From: Gilliamella sp. wkB112
Lineage (GTDB): Bacteria > Pseudomonadota > Gammaproteobacteria > Enterobacterales > Orbaceae
Length of the DNA: 64,000 nt
Assembly: GCF_001690685.1 (NCBI RefSeq)
Contig: NZ_LZGL01000009.1
Coordinates: 461,184 to 525,183, forward strand
Direction: 5' to 3'
Shown piece by piece: positions 9,096 to 19,171 of the stretch (the stretch's first letter is position 1; each line of letters opens with the position of its first letter). A program made the translations under genes and the position numbers. The notes below the pieces were generated by a model. It saw only the letters and a program-made list of their open reading frames with translations. It searched no databases and had not been told where the DNA came from.

Positions 9096-10583
9096 TTAAA
9101 CCGTTACCATCAATTTACGATATTCATCATAAGCAAAATGATCGGTCATGCCACTAATATAGTCTTGTAATAATCGACAACGATAATAAAGCTCCATACA
9201 AGCAAAACTTGCTTCTGTGGTTTTGAGTTTAGTTACTGCTTTTTGATAAGCATCACAATGTTTAGCTGATAGTTTATGATATAAGCGAGTTTCAATTGGA
9301 TAATGTTTATGATTACCGGTTTTAACTAATTTTATAAAATCATCAGTTGGCATATCTAACAGTGGGCTATAAATATCAAGTAAGCCACTAATAATGCGAT
9401 AACCCTGTAGTTCAATATTTTCAACCGATTCATGATTAAAAATATGTTCAAAGCCAACCGCTTTAAAAATATTAAGTAATTTATATTCAGCATCATGATC
9501 TTCAAGTAAAGCATGATTAAAGTAACCATGATAAATAGCTTCGATATTTTCAATAAAACGTTCGGCCGCATGCGGAACCAGTTTACCAATAGTGTTTACG
9601 CGTAAATACATGAAGAACTGATCAACACCAATTGGATCAAACTCATTTTGTATCAGATTATCGTAAGGGCGATTGACGACTTCATCAAATAAATCACCTG
9701 CTTTAACCGGTCCCCAAGCATTTTTCAAGTAACTATAAAGCTGTTTTATTGTAAGAATTTTCTTTTCAACAGCATCTTCAAGATCGGCAATACAATAAGA
9801 AATATCATCCGCCGCCTCCATAATATATGTTAATGGATAACGATGAAAAGGTTGGATATCAAGTTGTTTAGATAATTCTTTAACAAATGGTTCTTCAGAT
9901 AAATAATAACCTGGCTTTTTCATTAAATAGTCAAACTCACTTGGTATAGGCTGTGACCAATAGGCTGGTTTGGAATATTTAAAGATGGCAGCGATTTGTG
10001 AATAAGTTAAGTTAAGCCGTAAAATAGTATGTACTAGTCGAATTGCTTGGGCATTACCTTCAAAATTACATAAATCTTGGCGAATCTTCAATTTCAAGTC
10101 TTGCAATTTATCACTATCATTTGCTTGTAATTCAATAGATAGGTAGTTAGTAGATTTACCAATTCCTAAGCGTTTAACAAACCATTTATTAATTGCTGCT
10201 TCACCAAAATGACCAAAAGGCGGATTGCCAATATCATGCATTAAACACGCCATTTCTACCAGACTTTCAATCGCCATAATTGATTTATCTAATCCATAGG
10301 TTTTTAACTGCCCAGATTTACCTAAACGATTAACAATCTCTTTGACGATATAACGCCCGACTTGTTGCACTTCCATTGAATGTGTAAGGCGAGTCCTAAC
10401 GACTGAATTACGTTCTAAAGGAAAAACTTGCGTTTTTTGTTGTAATCGCCTAATGGCGGCTGAATTAATAATACGACCACGATCGCTTTCAAAACAACGG
10501 ACTATTGAATATTCGTCTGATAATGCTTCGCGTTGCTTACTTGCATAACGTTGATAATTAATTTTGTTGCTAAAGTTTATCAT
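9096..10583 (-). CDS. dgt: Deoxyguanosinetriphosphate triphosphohydrolase
   Basis: Dgt hydrolyses dGTP to deoxyguanosine and triphosphate, and so limits dGTP pools. The 495-residue protein is near the E. coli length (505). It carries the HD-domain metal ligands: His68 in RLTHSMEV, His116-Asp117 in [16 protein letters not shown], and the later [15 protein letters not shown] segment. The ATG has an AAGGA ribosome-binding site in the preceding 14 bases. It lies 42 bases downstream of purK on the same strand and may be read through from purEK. Confidence 0.96.
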   Translation of the reverse strand: MINFSNKINYQRYASKQREALSDEYSIVRCFESDRGRIINSAAIRRLQQKTQVFPLERNSVVRTRLTHSMEVQQVGRYIVKEIVNRLGKSGQLKTYGLDKSIMAIESLVEMACLMHDIGNPPFGHFGEAAINKWFVKRLGIGKSTNYLSIELQANDSDKLQDLKLKIRQDLCNFEGNAQAIRLVHTILRLNLTYSQIAAIFKYSKPAYWSQPIPSEFDYLMKKPGYYLSEEPFVKELSKQLDIQPFHRYPLTYIMEAADDISYCIADLEDAVEKKILTIKQLYSYLKNAWGPVKAGDLFDEVVNRPYDNLIQNEFDPIGVDQFFMYLRVNTIGKLVPHAAERFIENIEAIYHGYFNHALLEDHDAEYKLLNIFKAVGFEHIFNHESVENIELQGYRIISGLLDIYSPLLDMPTDDFIKLVKTGNHKHYPIETRLYHKLSAKHCDAYQKAVTKLKTTEASFACMELYYRCRLLQDYISGMTDHFAYDEYRKLMVTV

Positions 10584-10625
10584 GACTCAATCCTTGATGT
10601 ATAAAAGCGTTGATTGACTAAGTTG

Positions 10626-11696
10626 TTACAACTTTTGCTTTGCCCATGCAATAGCGAATTGATAATCAGTTGGCAATAACGGTCTTAACGCATCTAATGA
10701 GGTTCGTAATTTTTCAGGTTGATTATGAGTTAGATTTAAATGCCCTACTTTACGCCCGATACGGACTTCTTTGGCATACCAATGTAGATGAACTAAATCA
10801 ATTGCTAACCAATGTTGATTTAAATCGGTACCGATTAAATTGACCATTACTGAAGGTGCAAATACATCTGGTTTAGGTAATGGTAGGTCTAGAATAGCAC
10901 GCAAATGAAGTTCAAATTGGCTAATGGAGGCGCCATTTTGAGTCCAATGACCACTATTATGCACCCGTGGTGCCAATTCATTTATTAAAAGTTTATCGCC
11001 GATTACAAAGCATTCCATTGCCATAACACCTACATAATTAAGCTTATGCATGATAGCTGAGAGCATTTGCTCGGCTTGTTGCTGTAACCGCGGATTTTCA
11101 TTAGGTAAGGCAACACTCATTTTAAGAATGCCATCTTGATGTAAATTATTGGTGAGTGGGTAAAAAACCGTCTGACCTTTGGTATTTCGTGCCCCAACTA
11201 AAGACATTTCTTTATCAAAAGCAATGGCTTGTTCCACAATAGCATGCTGATAGACATCATCCGGTACATTGATTTCATTATTGATCTCAATGCGCCATTG
11301 CCCTCGCCCATCATAACCACCGGTGCGACGCTTAACAATTAATAAATCACCTAACTTTTCAAATAATTGAGTCCAATCCTGTTGATGATTAAGTGGCAAC
11401 CACTTAGCCGTAGCCAAGCCAAGCTCATCGAGTAATTGTTTTTGAGTCAAACGATCTGCAATAATCGGAAAAATATCGCGGTTAATAAAATGTGAGTGTT
11501 TAGCGAGTTGTTGAGTAAATGGAGTATCAGGCCAACGTTCAATCTCGGCGGTAATCACTGAATTCTGATAAGGAATGCTATTAGGATCAACATCTGAGCC
11601 TACCGGATAAACATCAATACCTAGTAGTTCGCCAGCTTGCCTTAACATTCGCCCTAGCTGACCATTACCGAGTACACAAACAGTTGGCGTTATCAT
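10626..11696 (-). CDS. purK: N5-carboxyaminoimidazole ribonucleotide synthase
   Basis: PurK uses ATP and bicarbonate to carboxylate aminoimidazole ribonucleotide, the first half of step 6 of purine synthesis. The 356-residue protein shows the N-terminal GNGQLGRML dinucleotide-type loop, the ATP-grasp segment with VKRRTGGYDGRGQW, and the late NELAPRVHNSGHWT motif. It starts one base after the purE stop codon, the usual translationally coupled purEK pair. Confidence 0.97.
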   Translation of the reverse strand: MITPTVCVLGNGQLGRMLRQAGELLGIDVYPVGSDVDPNSIPYQNSVITAEIERWPDTPFTQQLAKHSHFINRDIFPIIADRLTQKQLLDELGLATAKWLPLNHQQDWTQLFEKLGDLLIVKRRTGGYDGRGQWRIEINNEINVPDDVYQHAIVEQAIAFDKEMSLVGARNTKGQTVFYPLTNNLHQDGILKMSVALPNENPRLQQQAEQMLSAIMHKLNYVGVMAMECFVIGDKLLINELAPRVHNSGHWTQNGASISQFELHLRAILDLPLPKPDVFAPSVMVNLIGTDLNQHWLAIDLVHLHWYAKEVRIGRKVGHLNLTHNQPEKLRTSLDALRPLLPTDYQFAIAWAKQKL

Positions 11697-11697
11697 A

Positions 11698-12198
11698 TTA
11701 AGCTTCTACTCTTGGATCTGGATTATTTAATACTTCATCAGTCTGACTAAGTCGCCAGAGCGATAAACGTTGATAAATGGCATTATCGTGTAGTGCTAAT
11801 ATTTGTGCCGCCAGTAAGGCTGCATTTGCCGCTCCTGCTTTACCAATTGCTAAGGTACCTACTGGAATACCTTTCGGCATCTGCACAATCGAATAAAGGC
11901 TATCTACACCATTTAAGGCTGCAGTTTGTACAGGCACGCCTAACACTGGCAGTAATGTTTTCGCTGCTAACATCCCCGGCAAATGAGCAGCACCACCAGC
12001 CCCAGCTATAATGACATCAAAACCTTTCGATTTAGCGTCTTCAGCAAAGCGAAATAGTTTATCTGGAGTACGGTGAGCCGAGACAATTTCTACGTGATAA
12101 GGAATAGTTAATGTATCAAGCACATCAGCAGCATGCTGCATGGTTGCCCAATCACTTTTTGAGCCCATTACAATGGCAATTTTAGGTTGATTATGCAT
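11698..12198 (-). CDS. purE: N5-carboxyaminoimidazole ribonucleotide mutase
   Basis: PurE moves the carboxyl group made by PurK to C4, giving CAIR. The 166-residue protein has the class I signature GSKSDWATM near the N-terminus, SAHRTPDKL, and the glycine-rich [15 protein letters not shown] loop. It is the first gene of purEK. I looked upstream for a PurR operator (ACGCAAACGTTTGCGT-like) and found none, so purine repression here must be weak, divergent or absent. Confidence 0.97.
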   Translation of the reverse strand: MHNQPKIAIVMGSKSDWATMQHAADVLDTLTIPYHVEIVSAHRTPDKLFRFAEDAKSKGFDVIIAGAGGAAHLPGMLAAKTLLPVLGVPVQTAALNGVDSLYSIVQMPKGIPVGTLAIGKAGAANAALLAAQILALHDNAIYQRLSLWRLSQTDEVLNNPDPRVEA

Positions 12199-12417
12199 AA
12201 GATTGCTATCAATATTTACAAAAATGATATGGAAGAAGTATACACTAAATTTTAATGGATGGGGATAGTTAGTAGCTTGATTACTAATTAATTGGCTAAC
12301 TAAAACCGAATATTAAATTAAAGGATGGCATAAACATTCACTAATACCAATAAACTCGAGAGCTTCCTCCTCATTATAAATGAGGAAGATAGGTCATAAA
12401 TCGATAAATAGAATAAT

Positions 12418-12768
12418 TTAAGGTTTTACCGCAGCAACTATTTTAATTTCCACCAAATATTCCGGTTTCATTAGTCCAGCTTGCACCGTACAACGTACTG
12501 GAGCCTTGCCTTTAGCAACCCACTCATCCCATGCTTTATTCATCGCAGCAAAATCACTTTTATTCACTAAAAATAGCGTAACATCTAAAATTCGTGTTTT
12601 ATCACTATTAGCGCGAGCCAAAATTTTATCAATTTCGGCTAAAGCACTTTGAGTTTGCTGATAAGCATCATCAACCAGATTAGTTGGCACGCTGGTATAG
12701 TAAATTACATTATTGTGGATCACTGCTTCAGACCAGCGATCATCGGGATCGATTCGCGTTATTGTCAT
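12418..12768 (-). CDS. yoaB: RidA-family protein YoaB
   Basis: A 116-residue Rid-family protein. RidA members hydrolyse reactive enamine/imine intermediates made by PLP enzymes, but the YoaB subgroup lacks a firmly assigned substrate. Close agreement with E. coli YoaB is seen over the whole length, including DFAAMNKAWDEWV and APVRCTVQAGLM, the latter holding the conserved arginine and cysteine region. It starts 11 bases after uvrB on the same strand with an AAAGGAAA ribosome-binding site, so it is probably co-transcribed with uvrB. In E. coli yoaB neighbours yoaA, which here lies 11 kb away. Confidence 0.92.
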   Translation of the reverse strand: MTITRIDPDDRWSEAVIHNNVIYYTSVPTNLVDDAYQQTQSALAEIDKILARANSDKTRILDVTLFLVNKSDFAAMNKAWDEWVAKGKAPVRCTVQAGLMKPEYLVEIKIVAAVKP

Positions 12769-12779
12769 CTTGTTTCCTT

Positions 12780-14783
12780 TTAAGATACTTTAATAAAATC
12801 TGCACGTAGTTTTTTTATCTCATCACGTAGCACTCCAGCTTTTTCAAATTCAAGATTTTGTGCTGCTTCATACATCATGGCTTCAAGTTCTTTGACTCTT
12901 GCTTGTACCTCTTTTACTGACACATAATGATATGGCTTACCAGGTTCGAAGGCTTGAACTTTAGCGGTAGCTTTTTTAGTACTTAATCCCGCATCTAAAA
13001 TGTCTTTAATCTCTTTGCGCACTGATTTAGGTGTAATACCATGAGCAGTATTAAAATCTTGTTGTTTTTTACGACGACGAGCAGTTTCATCAATAGTTTT
13101 TTGCATTGCCGGAGTAATTTTATCCGCATATAGAATAGCTTTACCATTTACATTACGGGCCGCTCGGCCAACGGTTTGAATCAATGAGCTTTCCGAACGT
13201 AAAAAGCCTTCACGATCAGCATCTAAAATCGCTATCAACGAGACTTCCGGAATATCTAATCCTTCACGCAATAGGTTAATGCCAACTAGCACATCAACTT
13301 TACCTAGTCGTAAATCACGAATAATTTCCATACGTTCTACCGTATTGATATCCGAGTGTAAATATTTAACATTAATATTATGTTCTGACAAGTAATCAGT
13401 TAAGTTTTCTGACATACGTTTAGTTAGTGTGGTTACCAGTACTCGCTCGTCATTTTCAATACGAATTTTAATTTCCGACAACAGATCATCGACTTGTGAA
13501 GCAACCGGACGCACTTCTAAAATTGGATCTAATAAACCTGTTGGTCGAACTACTTGTTCAATGATTTCACCACCTGATTTTTCAATCTCATATTTAGCTG
13601 GGGTTGCCGACACATAGATTGTTTGCGGCATAATATTTTCAAATTCAGTAAATTTTAATGGACGATTATCTAATGCCGATGGCAAACGGAATCCATATTC
13701 AACTAAATTTAGTTTACGAGATCGGTCACCATTATACATCGCTCCAATTTGAGGAATGGCTACATGTGATTCGTCAATAAACAATAAACCATCAGCTGGC
13801 AAGTAATCAAACAGAGTTGCCGGAGGTTCACCCGGATTACGTTGAGCCAAAAAACGCGAATAATTTTCAATACCTGAACAATAACCTAATTCTGTCATCA
13901 TCTCAATATCGAACAAGGTACGCTGAGTTAGCCGTTGTTCTTCAAGTAGACGATTATTGTCTAGTAATACTTTTTGACGTTCTTTAAGCTCTTGCTTTAT
14001 TTGCGCAATCGCATTTTCCATAATGTTTCTTGGGGTTACATAGTGGGTTTTGGGGTAAATAGTGATACGTGAAACTTCGTTAACGCTACTCCCAGTTAAT
14101 GGATCAAACAGCACTATCCGCTCGACTTCATCGTCAAACAATTCAACTCGTACAGCTAATTCGTCAGAATCAGCGGGAAAAATATCGATTACATCACCAC
14201 GTACCCGAAATGTACCACGACTAAAGCCAATCTCATTACGAGTGTATTGCATTTCAGCCAAACGTGCTAAAATTGAGCGTTGATCTGTGATAGTACCTTT
14301 AGTTAAATGCAAAATCATTGACATATAAGTCTCTGGTGCACCTAAACCATAAATGGCGGAAACCGAAGCAACTATAACTACGTCACGGCGCTCTAATAAC
14401 GATTTAGTAGCTGATAAGCGCATTTGTTCAATATGTTCATTGATAGATGCATCTTTTTCAATAAATGTGTCTGTTGAAGGCACGTAAGATTCCGGCTGGT
14501 AGTAATCATAATAAGAAACAAAATACTCCACCGCATTTTCCGGGAAAAAAGCTTTCATTTCACCATATAATTGTGCCGCCAATGTTTTATTTGGCGCGAG
14601 AATAATTGTTGGGCGATTATGTTTAGCAATTACGTTAGCCATAGTAAAGGTTTTACCCGATCCGGTTACACCCAATAGCGTTTGATGGGCTATTCCATCT
14701 TCAAGATTTTGGTTGATCCTTTTAATTGCTTCTGGTTGATCACCAGCAGGTTTAAAATCGGAACACAATTTAAATTTTTTCAT
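12780..14783 (-). CDS. uvrB: Excinuclease ABC subunit B
   Basis: UvrB verifies DNA damage and recruits UvrC during nucleotide excision repair. The 667-residue protein has the Walker A loop GVTGSGKT at residues 38-45, the damage-clamping beta-hairpin [17 protein letters not shown] at about residue 91, helicase motifs including DESHV and QTVGRAARN, and the C-terminal UVR coiled-coil (about residues 630-667) that binds UvrC or UvrA. E. coli uvrB is LexA-controlled, but I see no CTGT-N8-ACAG box upstream here. Confidence 0.98.
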   Translation of the reverse strand: MKKFKLCSDFKPAGDQPEAIKRINQNLEDGIAHQTLLGVTGSGKTFTMANVIAKHNRPTIILAPNKTLAAQLYGEMKAFFPENAVEYFVSYYDYYQPESYVPSTDTFIEKDASINEHIEQMRLSATKSLLERRDVVIVASVSAIYGLGAPETYMSMILHLTKGTITDQRSILARLAEMQYTRNEIGFSRGTFRVRGDVIDIFPADSDELAVRVELFDDEVERIVLFDPLTGSSVNEVSRITIYPKTHYVTPRNIMENAIAQIKQELKERQKVLLDNNRLLEEQRLTQRTLFDIEMMTELGYCSGIENYSRFLAQRNPGEPPATLFDYLPADGLLFIDESHVAIPQIGAMYNGDRSRKLNLVEYGFRLPSALDNRPLKFTEFENIMPQTIYVSATPAKYEIEKSGGEIIEQVVRPTGLLDPILEVRPVASQVDDLLSEIKIRIENDERVLVTTLTKRMSENLTDYLSEHNINVKYLHSDINTVERMEIIRDLRLGKVDVLVGINLLREGLDIPEVSLIAILDADREGFLRSESSLIQTVGRAARNVNGKAILYADKITPAMQKTIDETARRRKKQQDFNTAHGITPKSVRKEIKDILDAGLSTKKATAKVQAFEPGKPYHYVSVKEVQARVKELEAMMYEAAQNLEFEKAGVLRDEIKKLRADFIKVS

Positions 14784-15178
14784 TACATCGCAACCTAATA
14801 TTTTACCTATTAATAAAAATTATCCCCAAAAAGACTTGACCTTTAAAAATCTTATATTTTTTGTTCTATTAACATAAAAACTTATAATTATGGCATTAAA
14901 ATTACACCTTGATTTATGATAACTTATTGATATAAAACATAATAGCAATTCATGCTTAAGTTATAACCAAATCAAGTTAAAACCTGATAGCAACTGTAAT
15001 TATAGCTTTTTTCAATGAACAATCCACAGAGTTATCCACAGGCATCGGGGATAACTCTATAAGTATAGTTGCCATCTCTCTTTTTCAATGGTCAAGCTAA
15101 ATTTTCATGAAAAAAATAATTTATTTTCATTGATTGTTTCTATTTTTAAATAGCTATTAATAGCTGATAGCTAACAAT
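14784..15178. other. Intergenic region with DnaA-box-containing inverted repeat
   Basis: This 395-base gap between uvrB and modF is AT-rich except for the segment at 15030-15057. There GAGTTATCC and GGATAACTC form an inverted repeat around an 11-base spacer. The left arm contains a perfect R-type DnaA box TTATCCACA (15032-15040), and the right arm a weaker TTATCCCC on the opposite strand. Another TTATCCCC lies near 14820. The region must also hold the uvrB promoter. No gene is visible. Confidence 0.5.
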
Positions 15179-16639
15179 CTAATTAACTCGCTCTAACTTA
15201 TATTGATAGTTATGATCTAAATCAGGCTCAAAAGTTAATCGATGAGTGATGCATTTTGGTGCATCTTCTGCATGATGAGATACAAACAGTAGTTGGCTAT
15301 AGCCGTTATTAATTAACCGATCTATCCAACGTTTAACTAATTCACGATTTAGCTGATCTAGTCCTTGCAATGGTTCATCCAAAATCAGTAATGTTGGATG
15401 TTTTACTAAAGCTCTTGCGATCAACACCAAGCGTTGTTGCCCCCAAGAAAGCGATTGAAAAGGATCATTTGATTGCTTTTGTAAACCAAGTAATTGTAAC
15501 CATTGATCAACTAATTTATTTTGTTTATCACTCGTTGCTTGATAAACACCTATTGAATCAAAATATCCTGAGAGTAATACATTTTTAACACTGACACTGA
15601 CTCGGTAATCTAAATGTAAACTACTACTGACATAACCAATATGTCGCTTAATGTCCCAAATAGTTTCTCCAGAACCTCGTTTGCAACCAAACAAGGTTAG
15701 ATCATTACTATAACCCTGCGGATGATCGCCAGTAATCAGACTTAATAAAGTAGATTTACCCGCGCCATTTGGTCCAACAATTTGCCAATTTTGTTTAGCT
15801 TTGACTTGCCAAGTTAAACCATTAATTATGATTTTATCCGCATATTTAACATAACCATTGTTTAAAACAACTCTATCTATGTCATTATCTAACTTAACTG
15901 GTGGTTCATCTGCTTCAGGTAATAAAACATTTTGCATTGTTTCCATCTCTGCCAGTTGTTTAACTGTAGCGTCTTCTAATATGGTTACTCTACTACCAAT
16001 TTTCAATAGTTGGCAATCAGCAAGTACACCAATAGTTTCAACAAAAGATGGAATTTCATTAAAACGATTCAAGACCAGTACAATTGTCACGCCTTGCTGG
16101 GACAATTCGCCAAGTTTTGCCGCTAAATTTTCACGAGATGCAACATCTAAACCATCAAAGGGTTCATCTAATATTAGTAAATCAGGTTGATTTATTAAGA
16201 CGCGACAAAGTAATGTCTTTCGAGTTTCTCCAGTTGAGAGATATTTAAAACGTCGAGATAATAAATGCTCAATACCAAACTGTATGGCTAATTGCCGACA
16301 ACGTGCTTCATCAATTGTATATTCTTGAATAATTTGCGCAGTAGTTAATCCGGTATCAGTTTCCCCTTCACTAAGCATGTCTGTGTTATTACGTTGCCAT
16401 TCATCATCAATAATTTTTTGTAGTTGTTCAAACGAAATGTGAGCGATTGATTTAAATTCATTAATGACATTTCCGGATAATAAGGTCTGTTCACCTGCTA
16501 ATATATTGACTAAAATTGATTTACCACTACCATTGCGCCCAACAAAAGCAACACTACTTACAGGTTTGATAGTTAATGATTTAATTAGAAAAACCTTATA
16601 ATCACTAATTTTGTAGCGCGCATTTGTTATTGTTAACAT
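15179..16639 (-). CDS. modF: Molybdate-linked ABC ATPase ModF
   Basis: A fused double ATP-binding protein of the ABC superfamily, encoded behind modE as in E. coli; its precise role in molybdate metabolism is not settled. Two nucleotide-binding domains are visible, each with a Walker A loop (GRNGSGKS and GPNGAGKST), signature (LSTGETRK and LSWGQQRL) and Walker B (LLILDEPF and LLILDEPL). Long stretches agree with E. coli ModF, for example DEWQRNNTDML and HIGYVSSSLHLDYRVS. I start at the ATG at 16639 (486 residues) because GAGGA precedes it and homologues start there; an in-frame ATG 12 codons upstream overlaps modE. Confidence 0.95.
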   Translation of the reverse strand: MLTITNARYKISDYKVFLIKSLTIKPVSSVAFVGRNGSGKSILVNILAGEQTLLSGNVINEFKSIAHISFEQLQKIIDDEWQRNNTDMLSEGETDTGLTTAQIIQEYTIDEARCRQLAIQFGIEHLLSRRFKYLSTGETRKTLLCRVLINQPDLLILDEPFDGLDVASRENLAAKLGELSQQGVTIVLVLNRFNEIPSFVETIGVLADCQLLKIGSRVTILEDATVKQLAEMETMQNVLLPEADEPPVKLDNDIDRVVLNNGYVKYADKIIINGLTWQVKAKQNWQIVGPNGAGKSTLLSLITGDHPQGYSNDLTLFGCKRGSGETIWDIKRHIGYVSSSLHLDYRVSVSVKNVLLSGYFDSIGVYQATSDKQNKLVDQWLQLLGLQKQSNDPFQSLSWGQQRLVLIARALVKHPTLLILDEPLQGLDQLNRELVKRWIDRLINNGYSQLLFVSHHAEDAPKCITHRLTFEPDLDHNYQYKLERVN

Positions 16640-16655
16640 GTCGATCCTCGTTGTG

Positions 16656-17432
16656 CTAGACCAATGTAGCCACAATTATATGTTCCGGGTGAATAGACAA
16701 TCTAGTTTGCTGACCTTCTGTTAAGCCTAATTGTTTAACTATGTCTGTAGGTTGACTAGCATATAGTGTTATGCCAGAGGCTAAGGTCAAAACAATTTCG
16801 CTCCACTGACCATCACAAGTTATTTTATCAACTGTCACCAGTAAACTATTTTCACCACTATCAGTTATGTTAATCAGCGGTGCTTTAATCAACAGTAATA
16901 CTGTTTTTTCAGCACTTAATTGCAAGCGCTCAACGCTATGTTGGGTAATATACACTTTTAATTCTGTTTGCTCATCACTTAATTTAACAGTAATAAAACC
17001 AGCTATACCGTTAGTGAGAATTTGCTGTACAGTACCATATAATTGATTTCGCGCACTGGTTTGCAAGGATAATTTAGCGGTGGTTTGTAAAATATCATCA
17101 AGCGGGACTTGGTCATCACTCAATATTTTAAAGGCATTATGCTGTATTTGTGTTAATAGATCATAAAGCTGAATAAACCGCACTGCATAAGCACTGAGTT
17201 TGGTCCCGCCACCGTTTTTACCACCAGTGATAGTATTCAAAAATGGCTTGGGTGCCAGTTGATTAATTTCCTTAATCGCATCCCAGGCAGTTTTGTAACT
17301 AATATTAATTAATTTTGCCGCTTGAGTTAACGATCCTGTTTGTTCAATTGCTTTTAGTAAAGCGATACGTCTAGGATCCGTAAAAAGTTGATGATTTAAT
17401 TTTAGTGTTAGTAAAATTTCCGGAGAAAACAT
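16656..17432 (-). CDS. modE: Molybdate-responsive transcriptional regulator ModE
   Basis: ModE binds molybdate, represses modABC, and activates some molybdoenzyme operons. The 258-residue protein has an N-terminal winged helix-turn-helix (FTDPRRIALLKAIEQTGSLTQAAKLINISYKTAWDAI) and the GGKNGGGTKLS wing. From about residue 120 two Mop-like domains (beginning SARNQLYGTVQ) bind the oxyanion. It is divergent from modABC and followed by modF after 16 bases. A matching operator lies in the gap before modA. Confidence 0.96.
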   Translation of the reverse strand: MFSPEILLTLKLNHQLFTDPRRIALLKAIEQTGSLTQAAKLINISYKTAWDAIKEINQLAPKPFLNTITGGKNGGGTKLSAYAVRFIQLYDLLTQIQHNAFKILSDDQVPLDDILQTTAKLSLQTSARNQLYGTVQQILTNGIAGFITVKLSDEQTELKVYITQHSVERLQLSAEKTVLLLIKAPLINITDSGENSLLVTVDKITCDGQWSEIVLTLASGITLYASQPTDIVKQLGLTEGQQTRLSIHPEHIIVATLV

Positions 17433-17566
17433 TAGTGAGATACCATTTTAAGCTAAAATTTAGACGGCTTTATCATTAGTTCATTGTAGACTTTTTTTAT
17501 CCTTTCATCAAAATTTGTCACTGATTTTAAGTTTAGTTGTACTTTATAGATCAATTTTGATAGCAT

Positions 17567-17590
17567 CGATATATATTATTTTATATAACG
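17567..17590. promoter_or_regulatory. ModE operator between modE and modA
   Basis: CGATATATA (17567-17575) and TATATAACG (17582-17590) form an imperfect inverted repeat spaced by 6 bases. This fits the ModE box, whose half-sites read CGTTATATA. It lies 120 bases before modA and 134 before modE, so it can control both directions. The assignment rests on the motif and on ModE being encoded next door. Confidence 0.8.
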
Positions 17591-17710
17591 AATGTTTGGT
17601 TGTTAATATTAGTCATTGCTGATATTGATGATATCAATAAGCAATTGATGAACCGCCTATTAATCATCATACAAATAACTAACTTATTAATTTTGTGAGT
17701 GAGGAACTAA

Positions 17711-18463
17711 ATGAAAAAATTGATTGGATTATTGCTGGCTATCTTAGCTTTAGCAAACTCATATTCTGCATCTGCTTTAGAAAAGGTTACAGTATTTGCA
17801 GCTGCATCATTAACTAATGCCATGCAAGATATTAGTGTAGCTTATAAAGCAGAACATAAAGATGCAGATATTGTGTTTTCATTTGCCTCTTCGTCAGTTT
17901 TAGCTAAACAGATTGAGCAAGGAGCTCCTGCTGATATTTTTATGTCTGCAGATCAAAAATGGATGACTTATCTAATCGACCATAAGTTAGCTAAAGATAA
18001 AGAAGATCTACTAAAAAATACTTTAGTACTAATTGCACCCAAACAATCTAAATTAGATAAGGTTGAAATTAATACTAGCACTAATTGGGCGACTATTTTA
18101 CCTAAAGGTGAGCGAATCGCCGTTGGTGATCCAGAACATGTACCTGCGGGACTTTATGCTAAAGAATCATTAACTAATTTAGGAGCATATGATAAATTAT
18201 CACCACAATTTGCACCAACAAGTAATGTCCGTGACGCTTTAATGTTAGTGGAACGTAACGAAGCGATATTAGGCATTGTTTATAGTACTGATGCGAAAGT
18301 TAGTGATAAGGTAAAAATTATTGGTACTTTCCCAGCTGATACCTTTAAGCCAATTGAGTATCCAATTACTTTATTGAAACCAGAAGCTAAAAATTTTTAT
18401 CAATATCTTAAAACACCACAGGCTAAAACTATTTTTGAAAAATACGGATTTGTAACTAAGTAA
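17711..18463 (+). CDS. modA: Molybdate ABC transporter, periplasmic binding protein
   Basis: ModA captures molybdate (and tungstate) in the periplasm for ModBC. The 250-residue protein begins with a signal peptide (LIGLLLAILALANSYSASA, cleavage about residue 22), then VTVFAAASLTNAMQDIS, where the serine contacts the oxyanion, SFASSSVLAKQIEQGAPADIFMSAD, and the late NEAILGIVYSTDAK with its tyrosine. It is the first gene of modABC, downstream of the ModE operator. Confidence 0.97.
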   Translation: MKKLIGLLLAILALANSYSASALEKVTVFAAASLTNAMQDISVAYKAEHKDADIVFSFASSSVLAKQIEQGAPADIFMSADQKWMTYLIDHKLAKDKEDLLKNTLVLIAPKQSKLDKVEINTSTNWATILPKGERIAVGDPEHVPAGLYAKESLTNLGAYDKLSPQFAPTSNVRDALMLVERNEAILGIVYSTDAKVSDKVKIIGTFPADTFKPIEYPITLLKPEAKNFYQYLKTPQAKTIFEKYGFVTK

Positions 18464-18476
18464 TATATTAAATAAT

Positions 18477-19166
18477 ATGCTACTAACAGATTTTGAATGG
18501 CAAACATTGCTACTTAGCTTAAAAATCGCTGGAGTAGCAATTATATTTAGTCTGCCTGTTGGAATTTTAACCGCATGGATTTTAGCTCGTTGTCAATTTC
18601 TTGGTAAATCTTTATTTGATAGTTTTGTGCATCTTCCATTGGTATTACCTCCAGTAGTATTAGGTTATTTATTACTATTAACCATGGGTAAACGAGGCAT
18701 TTTGGGTGAGTGGTTGAATCACTATTTTAATATTAGTTTTAGCTTTAATTGGCAAGGGGCAGCACTAGCTTCGGCTGTAGTGGCCTTTCCATTAATGGTA
18801 CGGTCGATCCGTTTGGCCATTGAGTCAATTGACACCCGTCTTGAAAATGTTGCACGTACCCTTGGTGCACATAAATTCCGAGTATTTATCACAATAACTT
18901 TACCATTAGCATTTCCGGGTATTTTGATGGGAATTGTTCTAGGATTTGCTCGTTGTTTAGGTGAATTTGGAGCTACCATTACTTTTGTTTCGAATATCCA
19001 AGGAGAAACTCGTACACTACCTCTGGCAATGTATACATTGTTACAAATACCAGATGGAGAACAATCGGCAATGCGTTTGTGTATTATTTCAATTATTTTA
19101 TCTTTAGTTGCATTGTTCTTGTCTGAAATGTTGAATCGATGGCATAAACGAAAACTAGCTGGATAA
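18477..19166 (+). CDS. modB: Molybdate ABC transporter permease
   Basis: ModB forms the membrane channel of the molybdate importer. The 229-residue protein has about five hydrophobic helices and the cytoplasmic EAA loop ENVARTLGAHKFRVFITITLPLAFPGI that docks on the ATPase. The 13-base gap to modA and 5-base gap to modC indicate one operon. Confidence 0.97.
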   Translation: MLLTDFEWQTLLLSLKIAGVAIIFSLPVGILTAWILARCQFLGKSLFDSFVHLPLVLPPVVLGYLLLLTMGKRGILGEWLNHYFNISFSFNWQGAALASAVVAFPLMVRSIRLAIESIDTRLENVARTLGAHKFRVFITITLPLAFPGILMGIVLGFARCLGEFGATITFVSNIQGETRTLPLAMYTLLQIPDGEQSAMRLCIISIILSLVALFLSEMLNRWHKRKLAG

Positions 19167-19171
19167 AATAT

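Noticed and set aside
12360..12400. Hairpin downstream of yoaB as a terminator
   Set aside because: CTTCCTC and GAGGAAG can pair, but there is no T run on either strand.
14784..14900. LexA box upstream of uvrB
   Set aside because: No CTGT-N8-ACAG sequence was found; only distant CTGT and ACAG words at the wrong spacing.
15030..15057. Replication origin
   Set aside because: There is only one perfect DnaA box with no box cluster, and no dnaA, rpmH or other typical origin neighbours.
15858..16190. 110-codon open frame antisense to modF
   Set aside because: It is fully contained in modF, serine/threonine-rich, and has no family resemblance.
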